Shown: in pieces, positions 1 through 6,166 of the stretch
Layout of the letters: each line of letters begins with the position of its first letter
Position numbering within the stretch: position 1 is the stretch's first letter
NCBI GenBank assembly: GCA_964388785.1
Contig: CAYMBX010000045.1
Span: 1-6,797 of the forward strand
Direction of reading: 5' to 3'
DNA: 6,797 nucleotides
Source of the DNA: VGKU01 sp964388785
GTDB taxonomy: Bacteria; Patescibacteriota; Patescibacteriia; UBA9934; GWF2-40-263
Position numbers and translations under genes: made by a program
The notes under the pieces: model-generated
The model's database searches: none
What the model saw: only the letters and a program-made list of their open reading frames with translations
What the model was told of the DNA's origin: nothing

Positions 1-162
1 CCCTAACAACTTGATAAAAAACCGGGTGCCGCCGGGACCAAATTTTTCTTCGGCAAAAGGAACTTCTCCAAACCAAGAAAATACCACTTCGGTTTTCAAG
101 ACCATCAAAAACCCTATGACCATTACCATCAGGCCCAAAGGAATTCGAAAAAACGGCGACAT
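1..162 (-). CDS. Small membrane protein, N-terminal part (runs off the left edge)
   Basis: An open frame of exactly 54 codons runs from an ATG at 162-160 to the edge of the window without a stop. It begins MSPFFRIPLGLMVMVIGF, so residues 7-22 form one hydrophobic transmembrane segment right after a short N-terminus carrying Arg6. An amphipathic stretch follows with Glu/Phe/Gly-rich sequence (FGEVPFAEEKFGPGGTR, about residues 32-48), and hydrophobicity appears to rise again near the edge. Short proteins of this look are, from memory, common hypothetical membrane proteins in Patescibacteria; no function is known to me. No Shine-Dalgarno lies before the ATG, but an extended -10 element does, which suggests a leaderless message. 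It is divergent from the tRNA-Val gene. The membrane location is well supported; the function is unknown. Confidence 0.72.
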   Translation of the reverse strand, partial: MSPFFRIPLGLMVMVIGFLMVLKTEVVFSWFGEVPFAEEKFGPGGTRFFIKLLG

Positions 163-170
163 ACAAGGCT

Positions 171-179
171 AGTATAGCA
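171..179 (-). promoter_or_regulatory. Extended -10 element before the small membrane-protein gene
   Basis: On the minus strand the bases read TGCTATACT, that is a TGn extension plus TATACT (5 of 6 to TATAAT). Only 8 bases separate it from the ATG at 162, so transcription would start about 1-3 bases before the start codon. No good -35 hexamer is visible at the usual distance, which is compatible with an extended -10 promoter. This is a prediction by eye only. Confidence 0.45.
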
Positions 180-212
180 AAAATTTGAATCATGAGGTAC
201 ACTGCCTTCGCT

Positions 213-218
213 TAAAAT
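213..218 (+). promoter_or_regulatory. Possible -10 box of tRNA-Val
   Basis: TAAAAT (5 of 6 to TATAAT) ends 7 bases before the mature tRNA 5' end at 226. No -35 hexamer lies at 16-18 bases; the nearest TTGAAT (185-190) is 22 bases away. If the box is used, the transcript would begin at or within a base or two of the mature tRNA. The call is weak because the region is AT-rich. Confidence 0.3.
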
Positions 219-225
219 AAAGCGA

Positions 226-302
226 GGGCGTTTAGCTCAGTTGGTTAGAGCGTCTCGTTTACACCGAGAAGGCCGGGGGTTCGAGCCCCTCAACGCCCAC
301 CA
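226..302 (+). tRNA. tRNA-Val (anticodon UAC)
   Basis: A full cloverleaf can be drawn by hand. The acceptor stem GGGCGTT (226-232) pairs with AACGCCC (292-298). The D stem is GCTC/GAGC (235-238/248-251). The anticodon stem TCTCG/CGAGA (253-257/265-269) encloses the loop TTTACAC, with anticodon TAC at 260-262. The variable loop has 5 bases, and the T arm has loop TTCGAGC. The discriminator is A, and CCA is encoded at 300-302. There is no intron. It reads GUA and, by wobble, other Val codons. It lies 80 bases upstream of tRNA-Leu on the same strand with no terminator between them, so the two may share the hairpin at 468-500. The cognate synthetase gene valS is in the same window. Confidence 0.97.
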
Positions 303-332
303 AAAATAGCATGCAGGATCACTGACAAGCTC

Positions 333-361
333 TTGAAAATTTTGAAAGCCTTGTCTATAAT
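333..361 (+). promoter_or_regulatory. Sigma-70-type promoter of tRNA-Leu
   Basis: A -35 box TTGAAA (333-338, 5 of 6 to TTGACA) and a perfect -10 box TATAAT (356-361) are separated by exactly 17 bases. Transcription would start near 368-369, giving a 5' leader of about 14 bases before the mature tRNA at 383, which would need RNase P. This is the best promoter in the window and lies between the two tRNA genes, so tRNA-Leu need not depend on the tRNA-Val promoter. Confidence 0.8.
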
Positions 362-382
362 GCCAGCGCAAAAGGAATTTGC

Positions 383-467
383 GCGCGGGTGGCGAAATTG
401 GTAGACGCACTACCTTGAGGTGGTAGCGCCGCAAGGCTTGGAGGTTCGAGTCCTCTCCCGCGCACCA
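383..467 (+). tRNA. tRNA-Leu (anticodon GAG)
   Basis: The acceptor stem GCGCGGG (383-389) pairs fully with CCCGCGC (457-463). The discriminator is A at 464 and CCA is encoded at 465-467. The anticodon stem CTACC/GGTAG (410-414/422-426) encloses the loop TTGAGGT with GAG at 417-419, reading CUC and CUU. A 13-base variable region (427-439) with a GCC/GGC stem makes it a class II tRNA, as expected for Leu. The T arm is GGAGG-TTCGAGT-CCTCT, and the D region has the usual Leu form with GGTAGACGC. There is no intron. A strong hairpin starts one base after the CCA. Confidence 0.97.
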
Positions 468-500
468 CAAAAGACATCCTCATACCGAGGATGTCTTTTG
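468..500. terminator. Bidirectional hairpin terminator between tRNA-Leu and the kinase-like gene
   Basis: A perfect 14-base inverted repeat (468-481 with 487-500) encloses a 5-base loop. The arms start with CAAAA and end with TTTTG, so each strand ends the stem in a run of four T. On the plus strand it follows directly after the tRNA-Leu CCA. On the minus strand it follows directly after the TAA of the kinase-like gene (503-501). The convergent layout and the symmetry suggest that it stops transcription from both sides. The T runs are short, so efficiency is uncertain. Confidence 0.85.
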
Positions 501-1247
501 TTATGTATTCGAAAACGCGCGCTGTTTCCCGATAATCACCTTGAGCGTGAGTGGCTCCACGCCGATATCAAAACGCGTTCCTTGCATCTCCTCCCCATCC
601 GCGTAGGCCGCAATCGGTTTTTCGCTTCTGATCGCTAAAAACTTAAACGGCAAAATACTGTTCGTCTTTGCATGTTTTGAAAATGGGCCCCATCCTTTCT
701 TCACATCCGCATGAATCACCGCCTCGAGCATTCCGTCACACGGATTGGTGACCTCTGCTAAATTTTTAATTTCCAGATCCGCGTATGAGGTTGGTTGTAT
801 GCGATATTTCCCGTCGTTGCACATGAGTTCCGCACGAAAATTCGGCACCGTTACACCTGTAATAAATTTACGACCATTAATCGTCCCGACATCGATCTGC
901 TCGACACGCCTTGCGGATAACACGTCGCACGCAGCAACCCCGAGTGGAATACCAAGAAGCCGTGCGAGTTCGTTTTTAGGACCGATCGGAATCATTCCAA
1001 GCACCACTTCGCTCTCGGAAATGACATCAAGCAGTTTGCGCACCGTGTCATCATTGCCAAGGACAACGACGGTTTGTACCCCCCGATCAATCTCATCGCG
1101 GATCATCTCTTCTGCATTGCGAAAGAGCGCGAGACGCGAAATCTTCCCAGCGATACCCAGGTCCGTCAAACGGTTTTCAATTTGCAGCAATTCGCGCTCG
1201 TACCGTTTGTGCTCTTGGATAAATTCATCGTAAAGATAACAGTACAT
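501..1247 (-). CDS. Diverged diacylglycerol kinase / YegS-like lipid kinase family protein
   Basis: The protein has 248 residues with no signal peptide. It resembles the NAD/diacylglycerol-kinase fold in order: a strand and glycine turn at VVVLGNDDT (60-68), then LGMIPIGPKNELARLLGIP (83-101), which matches the LGIIPLGTGNDFAR-type motif of DAGK-family kinases, and a C-terminal beta domain with a DGE motif (217-219) followed by PLTLKVI. The usual GGDGT motif is replaced by GNDDT, and PxGTxN by PIGPKN, so nucleotide binding or kinase activity is not assured. The N-terminus (about 1-55) is charged and helical. I recall similar proteins, annotated as diacylglycerol kinase catalytic region, from Patescibacteria. 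Family members phosphorylate diacylglycerol or related lipids at the membrane; the substrate here is unknown. The gene begins 3 bases after the bactofilin stop with a strong Shine-Dalgarno, so the two are very likely co-translated. It ends in TAA beside a terminator. Confidence 0.72.
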   Translation of the reverse strand: MYCYLYDEFIQEHKRYERELLQIENRLTDLGIAGKISRLALFRNAEEMIRDEIDRGVQTVVVLGNDDTVRKLLDVISESEVVLGMIPIGPKNELARLLGIPLGVAACDVLSARRVEQIDVGTINGRKFITGVTVPNFRAELMCNDGKYRIQPTSYADLEIKNLAEVTNPCDGMLEAVIHADVKKGWGPFSKHAKTNSILPFKFLAIRSEKPIAAYADGEEMQGTRFDIGVEPLTLKVIIGKQRAFSNT

Positions 1248-1250
1248 GAT

Positions 1251-1625
1251 CTATTCCTCCTCTTTTGATCTTTTCCCCATTGTGACATTTCCGTTCACCA
1301 GTGCTCCGGACGCGATGGATAAATTTGCGGTTTCGATATCCCCTTCCACGACAGAAGTGGTCAGAAGCTCCAACCGGTCATGCGCAATGATATTCCCGCG
1401 CACCTCCCCCGCGACATTGGCGCTTCTGGCCTCAATATTGGCGTGGATGCGAGCGCTCTCACCAATGGTCAGAGCTTGCTCTGTTTGCACAGATCCCGTG
1501 ACTTCCCCATCGATCACCACGTCGCCTGAAGAATGAAAATCCCCCTCGACTTTAACTCCTTGGGCAATAATGGTTTCATTGCCGGTATGTTGCGTCATAA
1601 TTGGCTCTTTTTTTGAAGAAAACAT
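1251..1625 (-). CDS. Bactofilin (polymer-forming cytoskeletal protein)
   Basis: The protein has 124 residues if it starts at the ATG at 1625. Bactofilins polymerise without nucleotide into filaments at the inner membrane and act in cell shape, wall synthesis or positioning. The whole middle (about 18-117) shows the right-handed beta-helix pattern of the family (formerly DUF583): alternating hydrophobic residues and turn glycines, as in IIAQGVKVEGDF, VVIDGEVTGSV, LTIGESARI, VAGEVRGNI, VVEGDIETANLSI and GALVNGNVTM. A short polar N-terminus and a charged tail (GKRSKEEE) flank it, as is usual. Start choice: MFSSKKEP at 1625 fits family N-termini, but Met10 at 1598 is possible. The frame stays open for the 9 bases up to the assembly gap, so a longer N-terminus cannot be excluded and the ribosome-binding site is not visible. 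It is followed after 3 bases by the lipid-kinase-like gene. Confidence 0.92.
   Translation of the reverse strand: MFSSKKEPIMTQHTGNETIIAQGVKVEGDFHSSGDVVIDGEVTGSVQTEQALTIGESARIHANIEARSANVAGEVRGNIIAHDRLELLTTSVVEGDIETANLSIASGALVNGNVTMGKRSKEEE
1256..1262 (-). promoter_or_regulatory. Shine-Dalgarno of the kinase-like gene, inside the bactofilin coding end
   Basis: On the minus strand GAGGAGG stands 8 bases before the ATG at 1247. It is made by the Lys-Glu-Glu-Glu codons that end the bactofilin. It fixes the start of the downstream gene and points to translational coupling. It is the strongest ribosome-binding site seen in the window. Confidence 0.8.
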
Positions 1626-1634
1626 ATCGTAAAT

Positions 1635-1734
1635 NNNNNNNNNNNNNNNNNNNNNNNNNNNNNNNNNNNNNNNNNNNNNNNNNNNNNNNNNNNNNNNNNN
1701 NNNNNNNNNNNNNNNNNNNNNNNNNNNNNNNNNN
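1635..1734. other. Assembly gap of 100 N
   Basis: Exactly 100 unknown bases, the placeholder length normally used for gaps of unknown size. Nine known bases separate it from the bactofilin start and 16 from the argS stop. Its true length, any gene or terminator in it, and even the adjacency of the two flanks are therefore unproven. Confidence 0.98.
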
Positions 1735-1750
1735 GATCTTACGAGTTGGT

Positions 1751-3454
1751 CTACATCTCGTCAATCGGTTCAATACCAAGGAGCCCCAGTCCGTTTTCCA
1801 ACACCTGGCTGACCGCGCGCGTCAGGGCGATCCGTGCCGAACGCTCCTTCCCCTCCGATCGGGCGATCGGAACGTCATTATAGTATTCGGAATACAGACG
1901 ACACAGATCATAAAGATAATGCGCGAGCAAACTCAAACGATACGTCTGGCCGATCTCAAAAAGTTGTTCAGGGAACTTGGCAAGATGGACAAGCAACTGT
2001 CGTTCGAGCGGGTGCGAGAGTGCATTGCCGTCTTTTGGAAAGACGGTGCGAGGAGCTTTCGTTAGCAAACTCTGTATACGGGCATACGTATACAACAAGT
2101 ACGGTCCACTAAACCCATCGAACGACAAGGCTTCATCGAAATCGAACGTGATTTTTTTCTCCACGTCTTGTTTCAACATACCAAAACGCATCGCCGCAAA
2201 TGCAATCCCGCGCGAGGTTTTCTCGAGTTGCTTTTCGCTCCAATCCGGATGGCGTGCCTTCGTTCCTTGTCGTGCCTGTTCCAACAATCGATCACGAAAT
2301 GTTTCGTACTGAATGACATTCCCGGTACGAGAAGCCATGACTCCATCGGCAAGCGTCACAAACTCGTAGGCGAGATGATAAAGCTCGCGCGCAAATCCCA
2401 TACGCGTAAGCGTCGCAAACAATTGTTTGAGTGCATGTGATTGTCGCGCGTCCACCACGTAGACGGATTGCGTCGGGTGATAATCTTCCTCTTTCTTCAT
2501 GGCGAGCGCGAGATCCTTTGCGTTATACAAAAGCGTCCCGTCTGATTTCACCAGGAGATTCACACCCAATTTCTCTTCGTTCAAATCCACGATCCATGCC
2601 CCTTCCGATTCCACCACAATCCCTTTTTGGATCAGTTCGTCAATGATTTTTTTTGTTTTCCCGATGAGCTCGCTCTCAAAATACCAATGTTCCAATTTCA
2701 GCTCGAGCTCCTCGTAAACCTCTTCAAGAAAATCAATCGACCACTGTCGCGTCTCTTTCCAAATTTTCACCTCTTCTCCGGTTTGTTCCTCGAGATTTCG
2801 AAATACATGCGAAATCTCTTCCTTATACGCCGGCGTTTCATCGACGGCATTGGTGGCCTCGATGTACACTTTGCGCAAAAATGCGATGCGCTCATGCTTG
2901 GAAACTTCTTCCTCAGAATGAAACCGTTGAATCGCCCAAACCGATTTGGCGACATGCGCGCCAAGATCATTAATATACGCCACCGGAATCACATCATAGC
3001 CGTTTGCCTGCAGAATATTCACCAGCTGCTGGCCTAAAAACAAATTGCGAAGATGACCGATATGAATGTCTTTGTGTGTGTTGAGATTTGCAAATTCCAC
3101 CATGATCTTTTTTTGCGCCCCGATTTCTGAGCGTCCGTACGTATCCTCTGTTTCTTTGATTTCTCGCAAGACGGCATACCCAAATTCTTTTGAAAAAACA
3201 AAATTCACATACGGACCCGCGGCACGGACATCCGCGATCAATTCCTTTGGACCGATTTTCGCTGCAATCTCTACGGCAATCTCCGCGGGATTTTGTTTGA
3301 GACTTTTCGCAAGCTCAAAACAAGGAAACGCGACGTCTCCCATTTTTGGATCCGGTGGAGTTGCCAAATCATCCATGGCCGGAGAAAATCCGCTTCCGAC
3401 GGCCGTTTTGATTTCTCTGAGCACCTGTTGTTTCGCTTTCTGGAGTGTCGACAT
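1751..3454 (-). CDS. argS: Arginyl-tRNA synthetase
   Basis: ArgRS charges tRNA-Arg with arginine in the cytoplasm. The protein has 567 residues, a normal length. In order: an N-terminal additional domain (about 1-95) that in the family contacts the tRNA D-loop; a class I Rossmann catalytic domain with the HIGH motif as HIGH at 131-134 in the context NTHKDIHIGHLRN; INDLGAHVAK (161-170); KSDGTLLYNAKDLA (303-316); the KMSKS-equivalent loop, degenerate as usual in ArgRS, as GVMASRTGN (371-379); and a helical DALR-type anticodon-binding domain (about 450-567) ending GLLGIEPIDEM. The start MSTLQKAKQQ at 3454 matches family N-termini. An upstream in-frame ATG at 3520 would add 22 basic residues overlapping the valS end and is unlikely. 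It begins 4 bases after the valS stop with no Shine-Dalgarno, so translation probably depends on re-initiation from valS. The stop is TAG, 16 bases before the assembly gap. Confidence 0.97.
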   Translation of the reverse strand: MSTLQKAKQQVLREIKTAVGSGFSPAMDDLATPPDPKMGDVAFPCFELAKSLKQNPAEIAVEIAAKIGPKELIADVRAAGPYVNFVFSKEFGYAVLREIKETEDTYGRSEIGAQKKIMVEFANLNTHKDIHIGHLRNLFLGQQLVNILQANGYDVIPVAYINDLGAHVAKSVWAIQRFHSEEEVSKHERIAFLRKVYIEATNAVDETPAYKEEISHVFRNLEEQTGEEVKIWKETRQWSIDFLEEVYEELELKLEHWYFESELIGKTKKIIDELIQKGIVVESEGAWIVDLNEEKLGVNLLVKSDGTLLYNAKDLALAMKKEEDYHPTQSVYVVDARQSHALKQLFATLTRMGFARELYHLAYEFVTLADGVMASRTGNVIQYETFRDRLLEQARQGTKARHPDWSEKQLEKTSRGIAFAAMRFGMLKQDVEKKITFDFDEALSFDGFSGPYLLYTYARIQSLLTKAPRTVFPKDGNALSHPLERQLLVHLAKFPEQLFEIGQTYRLSLLAHYLYDLCRLYSEYYNDVPIARSEGKERSARIALTRAVSQVLENGLGLLGIEPIDEM

Positions 3455-3458
3455 ATGA

Positions 3459-6125
3459 TTACGCAGACACGGTTTGCAGCTGAGCCGCGATCGTTTCACG
3501 TTTCGCTTGCGCGTCTGCACATTTTTGCCTCATGGTTTCGACCACGGCCGCAGGAGCTTTGGAAATAAATTCTTGATTTTCTAATTTTTGACGCGTCGTA
3601 TTCAAATAACGATCAAGTTCATCCAATTCTTTTTGCAGTCGCACACGTTCCGCTTCCGCATCCACCAAACCAGCAAGTGGGATAAACAAACGTACGGATC
3701 CGACTACGGCGGCCGCTACATGAGGAGGTTCAGATGCAACAAATTGAATCTCCTCGGTACGCGCAAGCGTCGTCACCACCTCTTTCATGGATTCCAGAAG
3801 TGCTCGTTCACCGGCGCTTGCCAAACAGGAAACAGCGACGATCTGTTTGGGTTCCACGCGGTATTGCGCGCGCACATTTCGAATGGCGGTGATGATCTCT
3901 TGAATAAACGCAAAATCCGACTCGGCTTTTTTGTCTTCGTCCTCTGTACGAACTTGTGGCCAGCTCTGAACCATAAGCGTTCCTTCACCAACCGATTTCC
4001 AAAGCACCTCGGTGACAAACGGCATGAATGGGTGCCAGAGAATGAGCAGATCCCGCAAGATGCGTACGAGTATTCCCCCTTGCCTCTGCACTTTCGACAC
4101 TTCCAAATACCAATCCGCAAATTCGTTCCAGGTAAAATCACGCAGTTTTTCCCCTGCTTGTGAAAATTCGTATTTCTCTAAGTGTTGTGTTACTTCATTC
4201 GTCACTGTTGCGAAACGCGAAAGAATCCAGCGGTCCGAAAGTGTCATTTCGAGTTTGTCGAGAGATCCCTCGACTCGTCGAGCGATGCTCGACTCGCTCG
4301 GGATGACAGAAGAGGATTGCCCGATCACAAATCGTGCGATATTCCAAAGTTTGTTCGTGAAGTTGCGACCGCTTTCAATCTTCTCTGTGTAATAACGTGA
4401 ATCATTTCCGGGAGAAATCCCAATCAGCAAACTGATACGAAGCGCATCGCATCCGTATGCATCAATCACTTCGATCGGGTCAATCCCATTTCCGGAAGAT
4501 TTGGAAAATTTCTTTCCGTGCTGGTCACGCAAGATACCGTGGATGTACGCATTCGTAAAAGGAATCTCCCCGAGCGCATAGGTACTCATGAGAATCATAC
4601 GCATGAGCCACAAATACAAAATCTCATAGCCCATCTGCATCCATTGCGTGGGATGATACGTTTGCAGATCTTGTGTATTCTCCGGCCAGCCAAGCGTTGA
4701 AAACGTCCACGAACCCGAACTAAACCAGGTGTCCAGTGTATCGGGATCTTGCTCCCAGCCTTCGCCTTCCGGCGCCGACGTCCCGACAAACACGTCTTTG
4801 CCTCGATACCAAACCGGAATCCGATGACCCCACCAAACTTGTCGAGACAAACACCAGTCGCGCAAATTCTCGATACGATCCAGATAGAGTTTCGTGAAAC
4901 GCTCGGGTGTGATCGTCACACGCTCCGAAGGATCCCCGTTCAATCCCGTGGTGACCGCCTCGCGCATCAGATCACGAAGTGTCTTGCCGCGTCCCGGAAT
5001 TTCCTTATTCATGTTGAGCCACCACTGCGTCATGGGGAGCGCTTCAATCACGTCTCCATATCGGTCCGACGTTCCAACGTTCTGCACGATGTCTTCTTCT
5101 TTTTCGAGAAGACCTTCCTGAATGAGCCAAGCCACAAATTGTTCTCTCGCCTCCTCAACGGTGAGTCCCGCATAGGATCCGGCTTCCTGTGTCATCTTTC
5201 CATCTGGACCAATCACCGGAATTATCCCGATCGGATCATGCTTCGCCTTTTGTTTTTCGTACATGGCAAAGTCAATCGGGCTGTGAGCGGGCGTAACCCC
5301 GAGCGCGCCGGTTCCAAATGTCGGATCAACATTTTCATCGGCAATGATTTTAATCTCAAGAGGCTGCCGCGCTCCCACATCAACCGTATACGTCCGGCCG
5401 ATAAACGATCGATATCGCTCATCATTTGGATGAACCGCCACGGCCGTGTCTCCCAACTTTGTTTCCGGACGTGTGCTGGAAATCGAGATGGGAAAATCTT
5501 TTGCATATTTAAATGTATACAGTTTCGCGTCGCGCTCGACGTGGATGACTTCATCATCTGAACACGTCGATTGTCCTTTCACGGACCAATTCACCACGCG
5601 ATAACCACGGTAAATCAATCCGTCGTTGTACATGCGTGTGAAGAGTTCGTTGACGGCTTTATTGCGCGTTTCGTCAAACGTATATGCGAGACGCGACCAG
5701 TCACAACTGGTTCCCATTTTTTTGATCTGATTTAAGATGGTCGATTTTGACTGTTCGGCAAATTCGCGAATTTTTTCCACGAGCGCTTCGCGACCGAGTT
5801 CTTGACGAGGGTGTGTGATCCCTTGCTCCATCAAAATCTTTTCCACTTTCGCTTGCGTAGGAAGCGCCGCGTGGTCCGTCCCCGGCACAAGTAATACACG
5901 TTTGCCGCGCAGACGCTGGTATCTGGCCATGGTATCCATGAGCGTATTTTCAAGTGCGTGTCCGAGGTGCAACACACCAGTGACGTTTGGTGGAGGCATC
6001 ATGATGGTAAACGGCTCGCCGGAAAGATGGTCCGGATTAAAAAATCCGCTCTCTTCCCACTGCCGGTAAATCGCGTCTTCGTGTTCCTTTGCCTCGTACG
6101 CTTTGGGCAATTCAGATTTCGACAT
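3459..6125 (-). CDS. valS: Valyl-tRNA synthetase
   Basis: ValRS charges tRNA-Val and edits mischarged threonine. The protein has 888 residues, normal for the bacterial form. In order: PPPNVTGVLHLGHAL with HIGH as HLGH (53-56); a CP1 editing domain (about 190-400) with STRPET (217-222) and GALGVTPAHSPID (273-285); DWCLSRQVWWGHRIPVWY (423-440); LDTWFSS (464-470); the KMSKS loop as KFSKS (539-543); the helical anticodon-binding domain starting near LSDRWIL (629-635); and a C-terminal coiled-coil arm (about 821-888), diagnostic of ValRS. Oddities: a palindromic element encodes residues about 606-628; the editing residues Lys and Asp known from Thermus ValRS (K270, D276) are Gly276 and Ser282 here, while R219, T222, T278 and D285 are kept; and Phe replaces Met in KMSKS. 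The start ATG at 6125 has no convincing Shine-Dalgarno. It probably leads an operon with argS, 4 bases downstream. Confidence 0.97.
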   Translation of the reverse strand: MSKSELPKAYEAKEHEDAIYRQWEESGFFNPDHLSGEPFTIMMPPPNVTGVLHLGHALENTLMDTMARYQRLRGKRVLLVPGTDHAALPTQAKVEKILMEQGITHPRQELGREALVEKIREFAEQSKSTILNQIKKMGTSCDWSRLAYTFDETRNKAVNELFTRMYNDGLIYRGYRVVNWSVKGQSTCSDDEVIHVERDAKLYTFKYAKDFPISISSTRPETKLGDTAVAVHPNDERYRSFIGRTYTVDVGARQPLEIKIIADENVDPTFGTGALGVTPAHSPIDFAMYEKQKAKHDPIGIIPVIGPDGKMTQEAGSYAGLTVEEAREQFVAWLIQEGLLEKEEDIVQNVGTSDRYGDVIEALPMTQWWLNMNKEIPGRGKTLRDLMREAVTTGLNGDPSERVTITPERFTKLYLDRIENLRDWCLSRQVWWGHRIPVWYRGKDVFVGTSAPEGEGWEQDPDTLDTWFSSGSWTFSTLGWPENTQDLQTYHPTQWMQMGYEILYLWLMRMILMSTYALGEIPFTNAYIHGILRDQHGKKFSKSSGNGIDPIEVIDAYGCDALRISLLIGISPGNDSRYYTEKIESGRNFTNKLWNIARFVIGQSSSVIPSESSIARRVEGSLDKLEMTLSDRWILSRFATVTNEVTQHLEKYEFSQAGEKLRDFTWNEFADWYLEVSKVQRQGGILVRILRDLLILWHPFMPFVTEVLWKSVGEGTLMVQSWPQVRTEDEDKKAESDFAFIQEIITAIRNVRAQYRVEPKQIVAVSCLASAGERALLESMKEVVTTLARTEEIQFVASEPPHVAAAVVGSVRLFIPLAGLVDAEAERVRLQKELDELDRYLNTTRQKLENQEFISKAPAAVVETMRQKCADAQAKRETIAAQLQTVSA
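4242..4308. repeat. Palindromic repeat element inserted in frame within valS
   Basis: This 67-base segment is strongly self-complementary. The ends TGTCATTTCGAG (4242-4253) and CTCGGGATGACA (4297-4308) pair over 12 bases with two G-U wobbles. An inner perfect hairpin TCGAGC-GAT-GCTCGA (4278-4292) lies within, and CGA/TCGAG words recur between. Read on the valS strand it encodes residues S606 to T628 (VIPSESSIARRV, then EGSLDKLEMT). That stretch falls between the conserved NKLWNIARFV and LSDRWIL blocks, where E. coli ValRS as I remember it has a shorter linker. The sequence resembles the dispersed 'GTCAT-CCGAG...CGA...ATGAC' family that recurs in many environmental bacterial genomes. The structure is certain; its status as an inserted mobile repeat is inferred from the shape and my memory of similar repeats, since only one copy lies in this window. 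Confidence 0.8.
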
Positions 6126-6137
6126 AGATATGCGCCT

Positions 6138-6166
6138 AGTTTATTGAAAAACCCCTTGTTTTGCAA
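6138..6166 (-). promoter_or_regulatory. Candidate valS promoter
   Basis: On the minus strand TTGCAA (6166-6161, 4 of 6 to the -35 consensus) and TAAACT (6143-6138, 4 of 6 to the -10 consensus) are separated by exactly 17 bases. The expected start near 6131 leaves a leader of about 6 bases before the ATG at 6125, which agrees with the missing Shine-Dalgarno. The hexamer matches are modest. Confidence 0.45.

Noticed and set aside
745..1233. A 162-codon plus-strand frame opposite the kinase-like gene
   Set aside because: It is a Ser/Arg-rich low-information product antisense to a better supported gene with a Shine-Dalgarno and family motifs.
1576..2065. Open frames running across the N gap on either strand
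   Set aside because: They exist only because N codons are not read as stops; they overlap argS and the bactofilin in wrong frames.
3455..3520. A longer argS start at the upstream in-frame ATG (3520)
   Set aside because: It would add 22 Arg/Lys/Cys-rich residues that overlap the end of valS and do not look like an ArgRS N-terminus; MSTLQKAKQQ does.
4749..5561. A 270-codon open frame on the plus strand inside valS
   Set aside because: It lies wholly antisense to a clear ValRS with family motifs, and its product is basic and shows no recognisable domain; it is a shadow of valS codon usage.
501..6125. TGA recoding (code 25) as in some Patescibacteria
   Set aside because: The four complete genes have no in-frame TGA despite many glycines, and they end in TAA or TAG at sensible family lengths.
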